DNA of 56,092 bases, from the NCBI GenBank assembly GCA_002067755.1, contig MVQH01000059.1:1-56092 (forward strand), in the 5' to 3' direction. Position numbers and translations under genes: made by a program. Under the pieces are notes generated by a model. The model ran no database searches. It worked only from the letters and a program-made list of their open reading frames with translations, and was not told the origin of the DNA. The stretch is from Methanosaeta sp. PtaB.Bin018 (lineage in GTDB: Archaea; Halobacteriota; Methanosarcinia; Methanotrichales; Methanotrichaceae). Below, in pieces: positions 8,382-15,927 of the stretch (position 1 is its first letter; every line of letters starts with the position of its first letter).

Positions 8382-8942
8382 CTATTCTGGAGCCATCTCC
8401 TGGACAGTTCCATTAGAATAATAGTATACCATCCTGGTCTTGGAGATGTTCAAGGCTTGGCTCGTGATGTTGTTCACTTTCAGGTAAATTTCGATCTTCT
8501 GCAGAGGAATAATCTCTTGAACTGATGCGGCCTTTGGAAGCGTCAGGTTTGATGAGACGATCAAAGCATTATTCTGGCAGTAGTCAGTGCAGTTGACCGC
8601 CTGCTGGTCGCTCGCATTTTCTTGGCCAGAGAATTCCTGCCAGTCGAAGTCAGAGGCTTTGACTGCATGGACTATGAAGCTATCAAGCTTGTAGCCTCCA
8701 CCAAAGTGGCCCGTGCTGTTGATGACCGATGCATATTCCCAGCCCCAGATCGCGCTACTGGTAAGGAATACATAATCAGGGAAGTCGTTTATATTTGAGA
8801 TAACATAATCGTAGCTTTGTTCTCTCCACCCTTCTACCTTCACATCTGCAGACGCGCAAGGCAAAAGTAGCAGGATCACCAATATCGCGGCAGCGCGCAT
8901 CGTCAATGAGTCCGCCCTGTGGCACATACATAGACGTGTCAT
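8382..8942 (-). CDS. Exported protein of unknown function
   Basis: A 186-residue protein with an N-terminal signal peptide (MRAAAILVILLLLPCASA, residues 15-32) preceded by a 14-residue hydrophilic stretch. The ATG at 8942 is used because AGGAG lies eight bases upstream; ATG 8900, directly at the hydrophobic core, has no such site. The mature part carries N-glycosylation-like NxS/T sequons (NSTG, NCTD, NLT, NIT, NGT) and a CTDYC pair. It ends with a beta-rich domain resembling cell-surface adornments of methanogens. No family was recognised. Confidence 0.7.
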   Translation of the reverse strand: MTRLCMCHRADSLTMRAAAILVILLLLPCASADVKVEGWREQSYDYVISNINDFPDYVFLTSSAIWGWEYASVINSTGHFGGGYKLDSFIVHAVKASDFDWQEFSGQENASDQQAVNCTDYCQNNALIVSSNLTLPKAASVQEIIPLQKIEIYLKVNNITSQALNISKTRMVYYYSNGTVQEMAPE

Positions 8943-9008
8943 GTCATCATCTCCTTGTAGTGGGCGTTCTGCAAAGTATTAGCCTTTTTGCCAATCATGA
9001 GTAACCTT

Positions 9009-9041
9009 AAGTTAGTATTATATACTTAGGACAACTAACTT
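9009..9041 (+). promoter_or_regulatory. Promoter with an inverted repeat bracketing the TATA box
   Basis: TATTATATAC (9016-9025) is a good archaeal TATA box for the gene starting at 9051, which would be nearly leaderless. AAGTTAG (9009-9015) and CTAACTT (9035-9041) form an inverted repeat around it. A dimeric repressor binding there would block TBP and RNA polymerase. Confidence 0.45.
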
Positions 9042-9050
9042 GCATCGCAA

Positions 9051-9551
9051 ATGAGGATCGACTATAAAGCCAAACTGGATGAAGCCAGGTCGTTGCCTGA
9101 CATATTCGAGGTTGTCAAATCGGTGGTATTGAGCAGCGTTGGCCGGAGCAGAGGCGGCCTGATGCTCGGCATGGCAAACCTAGGAAACCATCCACAGGGC
9201 TTCTTCGGTGGCTTCTTTACGACTGGCTCAAATGTCATAGTACTGAACAAGATTCCGCTTCAACGGATCAAGGAGACGCGCCCAGAGCTCTACAAGCCTT
9301 ATGTATTTCATGTCCTGCTGCATGAGTATGTTCACTCCCTGGGATATCTGGATGAGAGTGCAGTCAGGTCAAAGGTATATGAGATGACCAGGGAAGCTCT
9401 TGGTGAGGGGCATCTGGCCACGCAATTGGCTGCGAATACAGGGCGTTTCATGAAACATCTTGTTTATCCCGATGCAGCTTGGAAGCCAGATGATGTAGGA
9501 CTTGAGCTTGTACGGGACTTTGACAGATCCAGCGTATCTTATATCTCTTAG
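9051..9551 (+). CDS. Putative zinc metalloprotease-like protein with HExxH motif
   Basis: A 166-residue soluble protein with HVLLHEYVHSLGYLDE near residues 86-101. HEYVH is the HExxH zinc-binding, general-base motif of zincins, and the following Glu/Asp residues could supply the third ligand. No signal peptide is present, so it should be cytoplasmic. Similar short HExxH proteins occur in methanogens without assigned substrate. The promoter at 9009-9041 carries an inverted repeat, hinting at specific regulation. Confidence 0.65.
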   Translation: MRIDYKAKLDEARSLPDIFEVVKSVVLSSVGRSRGGLMLGMANLGNHPQGFFGGFFTTGSNVIVLNKIPLQRIKETRPELYKPYVFHVLLHEYVHSLGYLDESAVRSKVYEMTREALGEGHLATQLAANTGRFMKHLVYPDAAWKPDDVGLELVRDFDRSSVSYIS

Positions 9552-9632
9552 GGGGAAAGTCAACACTCCTGTGAGGAGAGGTAGCGACAAAGGTTAAATT
9601 TGGGAAATGCCTTGAGGAGGCTGGAGTAGCCT

Positions 9633-10430
9633 ATGGAGATCTCAGTCATCGTGCCAACTCTAAATGAGGAGAATTACTTAGAAGATTGCTTGAAGTCGAT
9701 CTTACGGCAGACTTTTCCACGTAATGAATATGAAATAATAGTGTCTGACGGATCCAGTGAGGATCGGACGGTCGAGATTGCAAATAAATATGCCGACCGC
9801 GTCGTCGTCTCCAAGAAGAGAGGCATTTGGTGGGGTAGGAACTATGGAGCTAAATTCGCTCGCGGCAGATTTCTGGTCTTTATCGACGCTGATACGAAGA
9901 TAAAGGAGGACTATCTCGAGACCGTCTATAATTATATGATGCGGGGTGTTGTAGGGCTAACTACAGGATTTGAGCTCGACGGCGTCGGCCCTAAAATCAA
10001 GCTGATCGAATACATGAGCGACGGCTATTGGTGGCTTAACTCAAAAATCGGAAATGGTAGCCTCATCGGAATCAACCTCTGCGTGCCGAAGGACATTTTC
10101 TTGAAGGTCGGCGGATTTAAGGAATATGCTCTAGAGGATGCAGCCTTCGACAGAGAGCTGAGAAACGAAGGGGAAACGCTCTTCTTGAGGCAGAGAAAGG
10201 TGATAACATCTCCAAGACGGCTTGAGGCATGCGGGATGATAGGCCTGTGCAGATACTATTTTGAACTTGGACTGATTGATGGTGAGAAGATAAGAAATCC
10301 GCATATAATTAGCCTCATAAAATATAAAAATTATACTCCAATACGCATATCTAAGAAAAAAAATAAAATTAGATACGACGGCATTGATGCTCTATCCAAG
10401 CTCATCTACAAATGGAGACGGTGGGGCTGA
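9633..10430 (+). CDS. Family 2 glycosyltransferase (GT-A fold)
   Basis: A 265-residue GT2 enzyme. The start ISVIVPTLNEENYLEDCLKSI and the nucleotide-sugar pocket IIVSDGSSEDRTVEIA are diagnostic. FIDADTKI supplies the metal-binding DxD. ALEDAAFDREL sits where the catalytic ED motif is expected. There is no membrane anchor, so it is cytoplasmic. The donor and acceptor cannot be read from sequence. The last 40 residues are Lys/Arg-rich and AT-rich in codon use, unlike the core. It stands alone rather than in a polysaccharide cluster. Confidence 0.85.
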   Translation: MEISVIVPTLNEENYLEDCLKSILRQTFPRNEYEIIVSDGSSEDRTVEIANKYADRVVVSKKRGIWWGRNYGAKFARGRFLVFIDADTKIKEDYLETVYNYMMRGVVGLTTGFELDGVGPKIKLIEYMSDGYWWLNSKIGNGSLIGINLCVPKDIFLKVGGFKEYALEDAAFDRELRNEGETLFLRQRKVITSPRRLEACGMIGLCRYYFELGLIDGEKIRNPHIISLIKYKNYTPIRISKKKNKIRYDGIDALSKLIYKWRRWG

Positions 10431-10460
10431 AGTGATGTGAGGCCCTGGGATTGGAGGAGG

Positions 10461-10868
10461 TCAAACAGTAATCTTGGTCTTGGCGATGTACTTGATCAAA
10501 TTCGGGCCAAGCCTACCCTTCGCTTGGATCTGAGCTGTCACATCTTCAATTCTGACGCCTTTTGCCGTCAAATCGCGGATCTCCGCTAAAATGCTGTCGT
10601 CTACGATGAAATACTCATCAAGATCCTTTCTGTGGCCCCAGACGTCGCCTTCAATCAACTCAATATCCTGCATATTTAGGAAAGCCAGAGTAGAATTGGA
10701 TATGGTCCTGCGATAGGAGGGTGGAAGCTGTATCATTCTCAGCCTGGGGCATTTTTGAATCAAGTTTATGAAATCGACGTTTGATGCCCTAAAGGCCAGG
10801 TGGATCATCTTCTCATTCTGGTTTAGTTTAGGAATGTCTGTCTTTGAGCTGATGACTCTAATTCTCAT
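10461..10868 (-). CDS. DUF1699 family protein
   Basis: A 135-residue protein whose MRIRVISSKTDIPKLNQNEK start, central LPPSYRRTISNST and ELIEGDVWGHRKDLDEY segments match the DUF1699 family of methanogens. The function is unknown. A C-terminal helical part (DLTAKGVRIEDVTAQIQAKGRLG) could bind nucleic acid or protein; that is inference. It converges with the glycosyltransferase gene and is preceded by about 220 bases of AT-rich DNA. Confidence 0.8.
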   Translation of the reverse strand: MRIRVISSKTDIPKLNQNEKMIHLAFRASNVDFINLIQKCPRLRMIQLPPSYRRTISNSTLAFLNMQDIELIEGDVWGHRKDLDEYFIVDDSILAEIRDLTAKGVRIEDVTAQIQAKGRLGPNLIKYIAKTKITV

Positions 10869-11087
10869 GTATATTCACCCAGATAACTTCACCCAAATAA
10901 CCTCGAAGCTCCCACGAACATCATTACTTGATTTAAATGAATCCCCAATACGAATTTTAGATAATTTTGGTTTTAATTTTGCCTTTTTGATATCATTTTC
11001 ACATTACGTTAGCCTGTAATAATTTAAAGGCATGCGAACAACAATTAAGTAATTTAAAAACTGATGTTGCTGCTTGATCCTAAACTT

Positions 11088-11867
11088 TCAGGATTTGAGA
11101 TGATCAACCAACTGAGCTAAGGATTCAAGCACCAGGTCAGGAGCAACGCCCGAGTTTGCCACCACATCTTCCCTATACTTTCCCGTCTTCACCAGAATTC
11201 CTGGAATCCCAATCTTCTGAGCTCCTTGCACATCTGTGAAAACATCGTCTCCTATCATGGCAACTTGCTTTGCGCCCTTGCCCATGTCGTCCATAGCCAT
11301 CTTGAAGAATTTCCAAGAGGGCTTTCCCATGAGTTCCGCCTTCTTTCCAGTCGCAAACTCCAGTGCTGCCACGAAAGGACCTGCGGACAGGACGATGCCG
11401 TCGGATTCCATCCAGTATCTGTCTCTCTCAAGGGCGAGGATCTCTGCCCCGTCAAGTATCAGCCGCAGAGCCAAATTTAGGCGCTCGAAGGTAAAGTCAT
11501 TCCCTGCATCGCCTATGACCACGAAATCAACATCTTTTTCTGCAATCGTAATTCCGGCGCTCTCAAAATCCAAATGCACATCACCAGCCGTGAGCAAGAA
11601 GCATCTCTCCTTTCTCAATCGCTTCATGTGCTCGATCGCAGCCATCGGCGGAGTGAATATGTATTCAGCAGGCACATCATATCCAAGCCTCTTCAGGCGC
11701 TCAGCAACTGAGTCCCGGCACCTTCGCGTTGAGTTGGATACAAACCTGTAGATGTATCCGCGATCCTGCATAAAATTCAGGCATTCTTTAACACCAGGAA
11801 TGGGGCTCTGTCCCACGTAAAGTACCCCATCCAGATCGATAAGAAATGCCTCTATCCCCGATTTCAT
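11088..11867 (-). CDS. HAD superfamily hydrolase, subfamily IIA (NagD-like phosphatase)
   Basis: A 259-residue HAD phosphatase. Motif I is FLIDLDGVLYVG (nucleophile D11, acid/base D13), motif II is SNSTRR (44-49), motif III uses the lysine in GKPSWKFF, and motif IV is MIGDDVFTDVQGAQ. The C2a cap between motifs II and III gives the NagD/pNPPase subfamily. Substrates of this group include sugar phosphates, nucleotides and phosphoglycolate; which applies is unknown. It overlaps nothing and lies 6 bases after the DJ-1 gene stop, so the two probably form a short operon. Confidence 0.85.
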   Translation of the reverse strand: MKSGIEAFLIDLDGVLYVGQSPIPGVKECLNFMQDRGYIYRFVSNSTRRCRDSVAERLKRLGYDVPAEYIFTPPMAAIEHMKRLRKERCFLLTAGDVHLDFESAGITIAEKDVDFVVIGDAGNDFTFERLNLALRLILDGAEILALERDRYWMESDGIVLSAGPFVAALEFATGKKAELMGKPSWKFFKMAMDDMGKGAKQVAMIGDDVFTDVQGAQKIGIPGILVKTGKYREDVVANSGVAPDLVLESLAQLVDHLKS

Positions 11868-11873
11868 AGCAAT

Positions 11874-12422
11874 TCACAAAATTGCAAGCGTCTGGGCTTT
11901 TATCTGCAGCATCTTCTCCCTTCCCACAAGGACCTCCACCAGCTTAAGGGCGAATTCCAGGGCTGTGCCTGGAGATCTGCTGGTTATCAGGTTCTTGTCA
12001 ACGACGACCCGATCTTCACAGAACTCTGCGCAGGCTGCAACCTGGGCTTGGCCCGTGGGGCTGACAGTGGCTCTGCGTCCCTGCAGAACGCCGGCTTTGA
12101 TTAGCACCGAGGGGGCGGCGCATATCGCCGCGACATACTTTCCTGCGCGATCCATCTCCCGTGCCATATTCAAGATGCGCTCATCGTTTCCCAGGTTCAC
12201 AAAGCCGGGAGAGCCGCCCGGCAATACCAGGCCATCGAAGTCCCTAAAATCAATTTTATTCAGGCTGGTGTCGGGCAAAACCAAAATATTATGAGATCCT
12301 CGGACAGGTCCATCCTGAAGTCCAGCCGTCACAACCTCGATGTCCGCGCGCCTCAAAATGTCGATTACGCTGACAGCTTCAATCTCCTCGAAACCCTCTG
12401 CCATGGGTACCAGAATTCTCAT
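11874..12422 (-). CDS. DJ-1/PfpI family protein (YajL-like)
   Basis: The core starts MRILVPMAEGFEEIEAV and contains the nucleophile elbow YVAAICAAPSVLIKAG with C101 and the conserved glutamate E15. This is the DJ-1/YajL arrangement (AAICA), so a chaperone, deglycase or glyoxalase-III-like role is likelier than the PfpI protease role. ATG 12422 is preceded by GAGGAGAT; longer in-frame starts up to 12533 add an unnatural N-terminus. It is followed by the HAD gene after 6 bases. Confidence 0.8.
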   Translation of the reverse strand: MRILVPMAEGFEEIEAVSVIDILRRADIEVVTAGLQDGPVRGSHNILVLPDTSLNKIDFRDFDGLVLPGGSPGFVNLGNDERILNMAREMDRAGKYVAAICAAPSVLIKAGVLQGRRATVSPTGQAQVAACAEFCEDRVVVDKNLITSRSPGTALEFALKLVEVLVGREKMLQIKAQTLAIL

Positions 12423-12603
12423 ATCTCCTCGGCAAATAATTAACATCGATATCTTAAATCTATTGCCATTATCGTCTGCATTTATTACTGTTTTCCTTTT
12501 CTCAATTTCACAATTTGTATGAATAATGAACAAATATCCTTATATAATTCCTTTGAGGGCTTTCTCATATCAACGCATATTCCAAAGATTAACCTTCGGG
12601 CAG

Positions 12604-12801
12604 ATGTTTGCAATGGACATAAGAGATTCAAGCAACCTGTATATGATGTTGATGTACGTTTACATGAAAGCATATCGCGAAGCCCTTGAGGACTTTGAGT
12701 ATGCCGTTAAGGACTCCAGCTATGTGGACCTGGCATTATTGTCCGTCAAGCAGAAGTATTGCGAAAAAATTGACAAGATAGCCAAAGAGATGTTGATATA
12801 G
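12604..12801 (+). CDS. Small protein of unknown function
   Basis: A 65-residue (ATG 12604) or 62-residue (ATG 12613) mostly helical protein with MKAYREALEDFEYAVKDSSYVDLALLSVKQKYCEKIDK. The heptad-like pattern and charged residues look like a real protein rather than a shadow frame. No clear ribosome binding site is visible. It precedes the YkgJ-like gene by 22 bases and may be co-transcribed with it. Family not recognised. Confidence 0.5.
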   Translation: MFAMDIRDSSNLYMMLMYVYMKAYREALEDFEYAVKDSSYVDLALLSVKQKYCEKIDKIAKEMLI

Positions 12802-12823
12802 CAATGAAACATCATCTACTGTC

Positions 12824-13105
12824 ATGATCTGTCAAAGATGCGGCAACTGCTGCATTCACCTGGATATCTATATAATCAACCCAACGTCCGTACTGCCGGA
12901 CGGGACCATCGACACTGGAGACCCCAGTGCCATGATCCACAAACCAGCCGGTGAGCGCTGCCCGCATCTTGCCTGGGAGAACAATCAAGCAGCCTGCGTC
13001 ATTCATCACCTGCCTTGCTATCAGGGAACACCCTGCCAGCTGTTCGAACAGGTAGGCTCAGAGGATGCAGTGTGCATCATGAGCAGCTACTTTAAAGGCA
13101 ACTGA
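12824..13105 (+). CDS. YkgJ-like cysteine-cluster protein
   Basis: A 93-residue protein beginning MICQRCGNCCIHLDI. The CxxCxxCC motif plus later cysteines (RCPHLAW, ACVIHHLPCYQGTPCQLF, AVCIM) match the Zn/Fe-chelating YkgJ/UPF0153-type family. The role is unknown; some members assist flagellar or redox protein methylation, others are unstudied. Its 3' end overlaps the 3' end of the minus-strand protease gene by 19 bases. Confidence 0.75.
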   Translation: MICQRCGNCCIHLDIYIINPTSVLPDGTIDTGDPSAMIHKPAGERCPHLAWENNQAACVIHHLPCYQGTPCQLFEQVGSEDAVCIMSSYFKGN

Positions 13106-15060
13106 CTGATCTCCACGACCAGATCGTTGTAATCACGATCCTTGAGCCCATAAAGGTCTTCCCAGCGCAGCTGGCATCTATTGGAGCCTAAAGGCAGCTT
13201 TATGACATGTGCCTTCAAATCCGGGTTGAGGTTGCTGTCTGTGTAATACACATTTCCATCCTCTGCCTTGAGTGCAAAGACGAGCCTTGTCCCTGCCTCG
13301 AAGTTGCCCACCTCGAAGCTCTTGCCCAAATTCTCCTTTGTGGCATCGAATAGCTTTTCTCTAGAGGGCTGGCAGATCCAGAACTGGTTGTTGTTCTGCG
13401 TATTCTTGCCGACGAACCTGGCCACTACCCGGCAGTCCCTGGTCAGCACGATGTCCTCATTGCTGACTGGCACAACCTCGACATTGACGATGAGATCCTT
13501 GTAGTCCTTGTTCTTCAGACCCATAGAGTCCTCCCAGCGCAGCTCCCATTTGTTGTAGGCGGTTGGAAGCTTGCGAACGTGGCTCAAAGAGTCGGGGTTT
13601 TTTGCCTGGTCTGTGCAATAAACATGGCCTTCAGGAGTCTTTATCGAGAAGGTGAGCTTATCTTTAGCCCGGAATAAGCCCAGGTCAGTCGTCTTTCCAA
13701 GTGGGTCGTCCGCCTTGAAGATCAACTGCTCGCGTGGATAGCTTAGACTGAGTTCATCCTCTCTCTGTCTGCTCTTTAAAGTCACCAGGACTCGTCCATC
13801 TTTTGAGATGACCAGGTCGTCGGTATAGGGGCTGAACACCTCGAGCTCCATGACGACATCATTGTAATCCTGCTCTCCCAGACCATAAAGGTCTTCCCAA
13901 CGCAGCTCCCACTTGTAGGTTCCTGTCTGGACCTTCTTGACGTGGTCACAAGCATCATCATTTTGAGATTGATCTGTGTAATATGTGTGGACAGTGTATC
14001 CATCAGAGGCCACAAGCGCCAGGGTGAGCCTGGTCCCAGATGAGAATGTTCCTACCTCGAAGGATTTTCCAAGTTCTGACTCCTTGGCTGCAAAGATGAT
14101 TCTCCTCTCGGGATAGCTCAGCCAGATCTCGTCTTTTAGCGCTGTGTTCATCTCCTTGAAGCGAACTATGACCCGTCCTCTCATAGGCATTATCAGGTCG
14201 TCATCCGCAGTGAATTGCACTGAATAAAAGGCAAAGCTGTTGCCAATACCACATTCACCGTAACCGATCTTGAACCAGCCGTTCTCTCCCCATCCCGGAC
14301 CCCAGCTATTCTTGCAGATCCAATATCCACCAGCATCATCATATCCGACGATGCAGATCGCATGATCCCCGACGTAGCCACCGTAGGCGCTCTTGTAAAT
14401 TCCACCTGTATAGTAGTAAAAGTCCTCAAAGACATTCATCCCGGACATTATGGGGCCTTTGCGAGAGATCCACTCTTTAGCCTGTGCTGAGCCTGATAGA
14501 GTTCTCCAGCTATCGATTTTTTTGATCCTCTGATCTCTATCTGCACATGAATGGGTCTGATCGCTGTTGTATGGCCAGCAGCCTTCATCTGGTATGCCGC
14601 TGTTCCTGGCATAATTCAATGCAGGTGCAAAGTTCCAACCTCTCGAGCAGCAATTGCCGCAACCGCGAAAGAAGAGGTCTGCCTCAGATAGATCTGGATT
14701 GAGGTTCGGGTTGCGCAAGAATATCTCCAGGTTTGACTCTATCATGGCCACAGTTGCAAAAGCAACACACGAGCCGCAAGCACCCTGGTCCTTGATGGGC
14801 GTGGTCCAGTTCTTATCGGATACCCGCCTCCAGTCCCAGCTCGAAGGATAGACGAATACGATCCCCCGTTCTGCTGCGAGGGCATTCTCATGGATCATCA
14901 ACTCCTGGGCCCTCTTTTTTTCCTCATCAGGCACAACGAGCCCAAGGTAGTTCTTCCAGGCCTCTTTGGGCAGGTTGGACAGAGAGGTAGTGCCTGCAGA
15001 CCATGAGAGGTTCTTTTCGCGTATCTTGCTCTGTATGGCTTTTATTTCATCTATCGCCAA
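13087..15060 (-). CDS. Papain-like (C1A) cysteine protease with three C-terminal DUF4114-like repeats
   Basis: A 657-residue protein. Residues about 70-285 are a C1A peptidase: oxyanion Gln Q92 and nucleophile C98 in IKDQGACGSC, His H233 in VGDHAICIVGYDD, and Asn N251 in CKNSWGPGWGENGW. An N-terminal 70-residue segment (EAWKNYLGL) could act as a short propeptide. Residues about 285-410, 411-532 and 533-655 are three copies of a beta-rich domain, each ending in a variant of KWELRWEDLYGLGEQDYND, as in DUF4114 modules that often bind Ca2+ in surface proteins. There is no signal peptide or transmembrane segment from the TTG start at 15060 (GGGGATC upstream), which is unusual for a surface-type architecture. 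Confidence 0.85.
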   Translation of the reverse strand: MAIDEIKAIQSKIREKNLSWSAGTTSLSNLPKEAWKNYLGLVVPDEEKKRAQELMIHENALAAERGIVFVYPSSWDWRRVSDKNWTTPIKDQGACGSCVAFATVAMIESNLEIFLRNPNLNPDLSEADLFFRGCGNCCSRGWNFAPALNYARNSGIPDEGCWPYNSDQTHSCADRDQRIKKIDSWRTLSGSAQAKEWISRKGPIMSGMNVFEDFYYYTGGIYKSAYGGYVGDHAICIVGYDDAGGYWICKNSWGPGWGENGWFKIGYGECGIGNSFAFYSVQFTADDDLIMPMRGRVIVRFKEMNTALKDEIWLSYPERRIIFAAKESELGKSFEVGTFSSGTRLTLALVASDGYTVHTYYTDQSQNDDACDHVKKVQTGTYKWELRWEDLYGLGEQDYNDVVMELEVFSPYTDDLVISKDGRVLVTLKSRQREDELSLSYPREQLIFKADDPLGKTTDLGLFRAKDKLTFSIKTPEGHVYCTDQAKNPDSLSHVRKLPTAYNKWELRWEDSMGLKNKDYKDLIVNVEVVPVSNEDIVLTRDCRVVARFVGKNTQNNNQFWICQPSREKLFDATKENLGKSFEVGNFEAGTRLVFALKAEDGNVYYTDSNLNPDLKAHVIKLPLGSNRCQLRWEDLYGLKDRDYNDLVVEISQLPLK

Positions 15061-15090
15061 GCCGAGATCCCCGTTCTTTTTTGGGGCGGA

Positions 15091-15105
15091 GGATATATAA
15101 ATATC
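15091..15105 (-). promoter_or_regulatory. TATA box of the papain-like protease gene
   Basis: On the minus strand GATATTTATATATCC lies about 30-45 bases upstream of the TTG at 15060, giving a very short leader. It is back-to-back with the divergent YgjP promoter 50 bases away. Confidence 0.5.
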
Positions 15106-15158
15106 TTGCGTTATTTTCTTAAGATGATAATCTTTGGCTACCCGTCGGCCAAGTGAAG

Positions 15159-15166
15159 TTTATAAA
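15159..15166 (+). promoter_or_regulatory. TATA box of the YgjP-type metallopeptidase gene
   Basis: TTTATAAA lies 36-43 bases upstream of ATG 15202, with GGGAG at 15191-15195 as ribosome binding site. The spacing is typical of archaeal promoters with a short leader. Confidence 0.5.
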
Positions 15167-15201
15167 GCCGTTCGAGCAAACAGAAAACTTGGGAGTTGGT
15201 C

Positions 15202-15690
15202 ATGGAGGTTATAATCAAGAGGTCCAATAAGCGCAAGAAGACCATCCAGGCCCGGATGGTCGGTGGGCGAATGGAGGTTCTTGCGCCATCTTATATCTCC
15301 GATGCCGCATTGCAAGATCACATCGCTCGCCTCCAGGCGAGGCTTGTGAAGAGCGATGCCCCAAGGAATGATGATCATCTACAAGCCAGGGCAAGCCATT
15401 TGAATAAAAAGTATTTTCATGGGACTCTGACCTGGAACTCCATCACATACTCTGCACGCCAGGAGCACAGGCGCGGATCTTGCAACTATACCACCAAGAC
15501 CATTCGCATCAGCAATAGGCTGGTCGGGCTGCCCCAGTGGGTCGAGGATTATGTGATCGTGCACGAGCTGGCCCATCTAATCGAGCCCAACCACGGCAAG
15601 AGGTTCAAGGCACTTGTGCGCAAATACCCGCTAGCGGAGAGGGCAATTGGTTATTTGATGGCCTCCGAGGCCATGAAGCCAAGCACGTGA
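15202..15690 (+). CDS. YgjP-like (M48 superfamily, DUF45) metallopeptidase
   Basis: A 162-residue protein. VHELAHLIEPNHGKRFKALV has the HExxH zinc site with a third His at the spacing of YgjP/SprT-like gluzincins. The N-terminal IKRSNKRKKTIQARMVGGRMEVLAP is typical of the family. No signal peptide is present, so it should act in the cytoplasm, substrates unknown. ATG 15202 with GGGAG six bases upstream is preferred over TTG 15196. It is divergent from the papain-like protease gene, so two predicted proteases share one regulatory region. Confidence 0.85.
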   Translation: MEVIIKRSNKRKKTIQARMVGGRMEVLAPSYISDAALQDHIARLQARLVKSDAPRNDDHLQARASHLNKKYFHGTLTWNSITYSARQEHRRGSCNYTTKTIRISNRLVGLPQWVEDYVIVHELAHLIEPNHGKRFKALVRKYPLAERAIGYLMASEAMKPST

Positions 15691-15743
15691 AAAAGCAAAT
15701 AGAGAAACGAAGGATTTAAAAAAAATGATCGCTCCTCTGACAA

Positions 15744-15860
15744 TCACTCACAGGTATCGAGCAGCCTCTTCTTGCTGACTCTCTTATCTCCGGGCTTAAT
15801 GGGCTCTACCTTAGCTTCTGTCTTTTCTTTCTTCTCCTTCTTCTCTTCGTGGTGTGTCAT
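15744..15860 (-). CDS. 38-residue Lys/Glu-rich peptide
   Basis: A short frame from ATG 15860 to TGA 15744. It begins MTHHEEKKEKKEKTEAK and ends VSKKRLLDTCE, with a single cysteine as the penultimate residue. The body is a charged, disordered K/E stretch and then a basic stretch. It has its own TATA element (15891-15901) and a GGGGGCTGAGA leader directly before the ATG, so it is probably expressed. It lies 67 bases after the radical SAM gene on the same strand. A role as a modified-peptide precursor is only a possibility; it could as well be a small ribosome- or membrane-associated protein. Confidence 0.6.
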   Translation of the reverse strand: MTHHEEKKEKKEKTEAKVEPIKPGDKRVSKKRLLDTCE

Positions 15861-15885
15861 TCTCAGCCCCCATCTGTTATTCTAA

Positions 15886-15903
15886 CTAATATTAATTATA
15901 AGT
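15886..15903 (-). promoter_or_regulatory. TATA element of the 38-residue peptide gene
   Basis: The minus strand reads ACTTATAATTAATATTAG, with core TTATAATTAAT about 31-41 bases before the ATG at 15860. It overlaps the gap after the radical SAM gene, so the peptide gene can be transcribed independently of the haem operon. Confidence 0.45.
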
Positions 15904-15927
15904 TTTGGTGGATAGCACTTCTGCATA

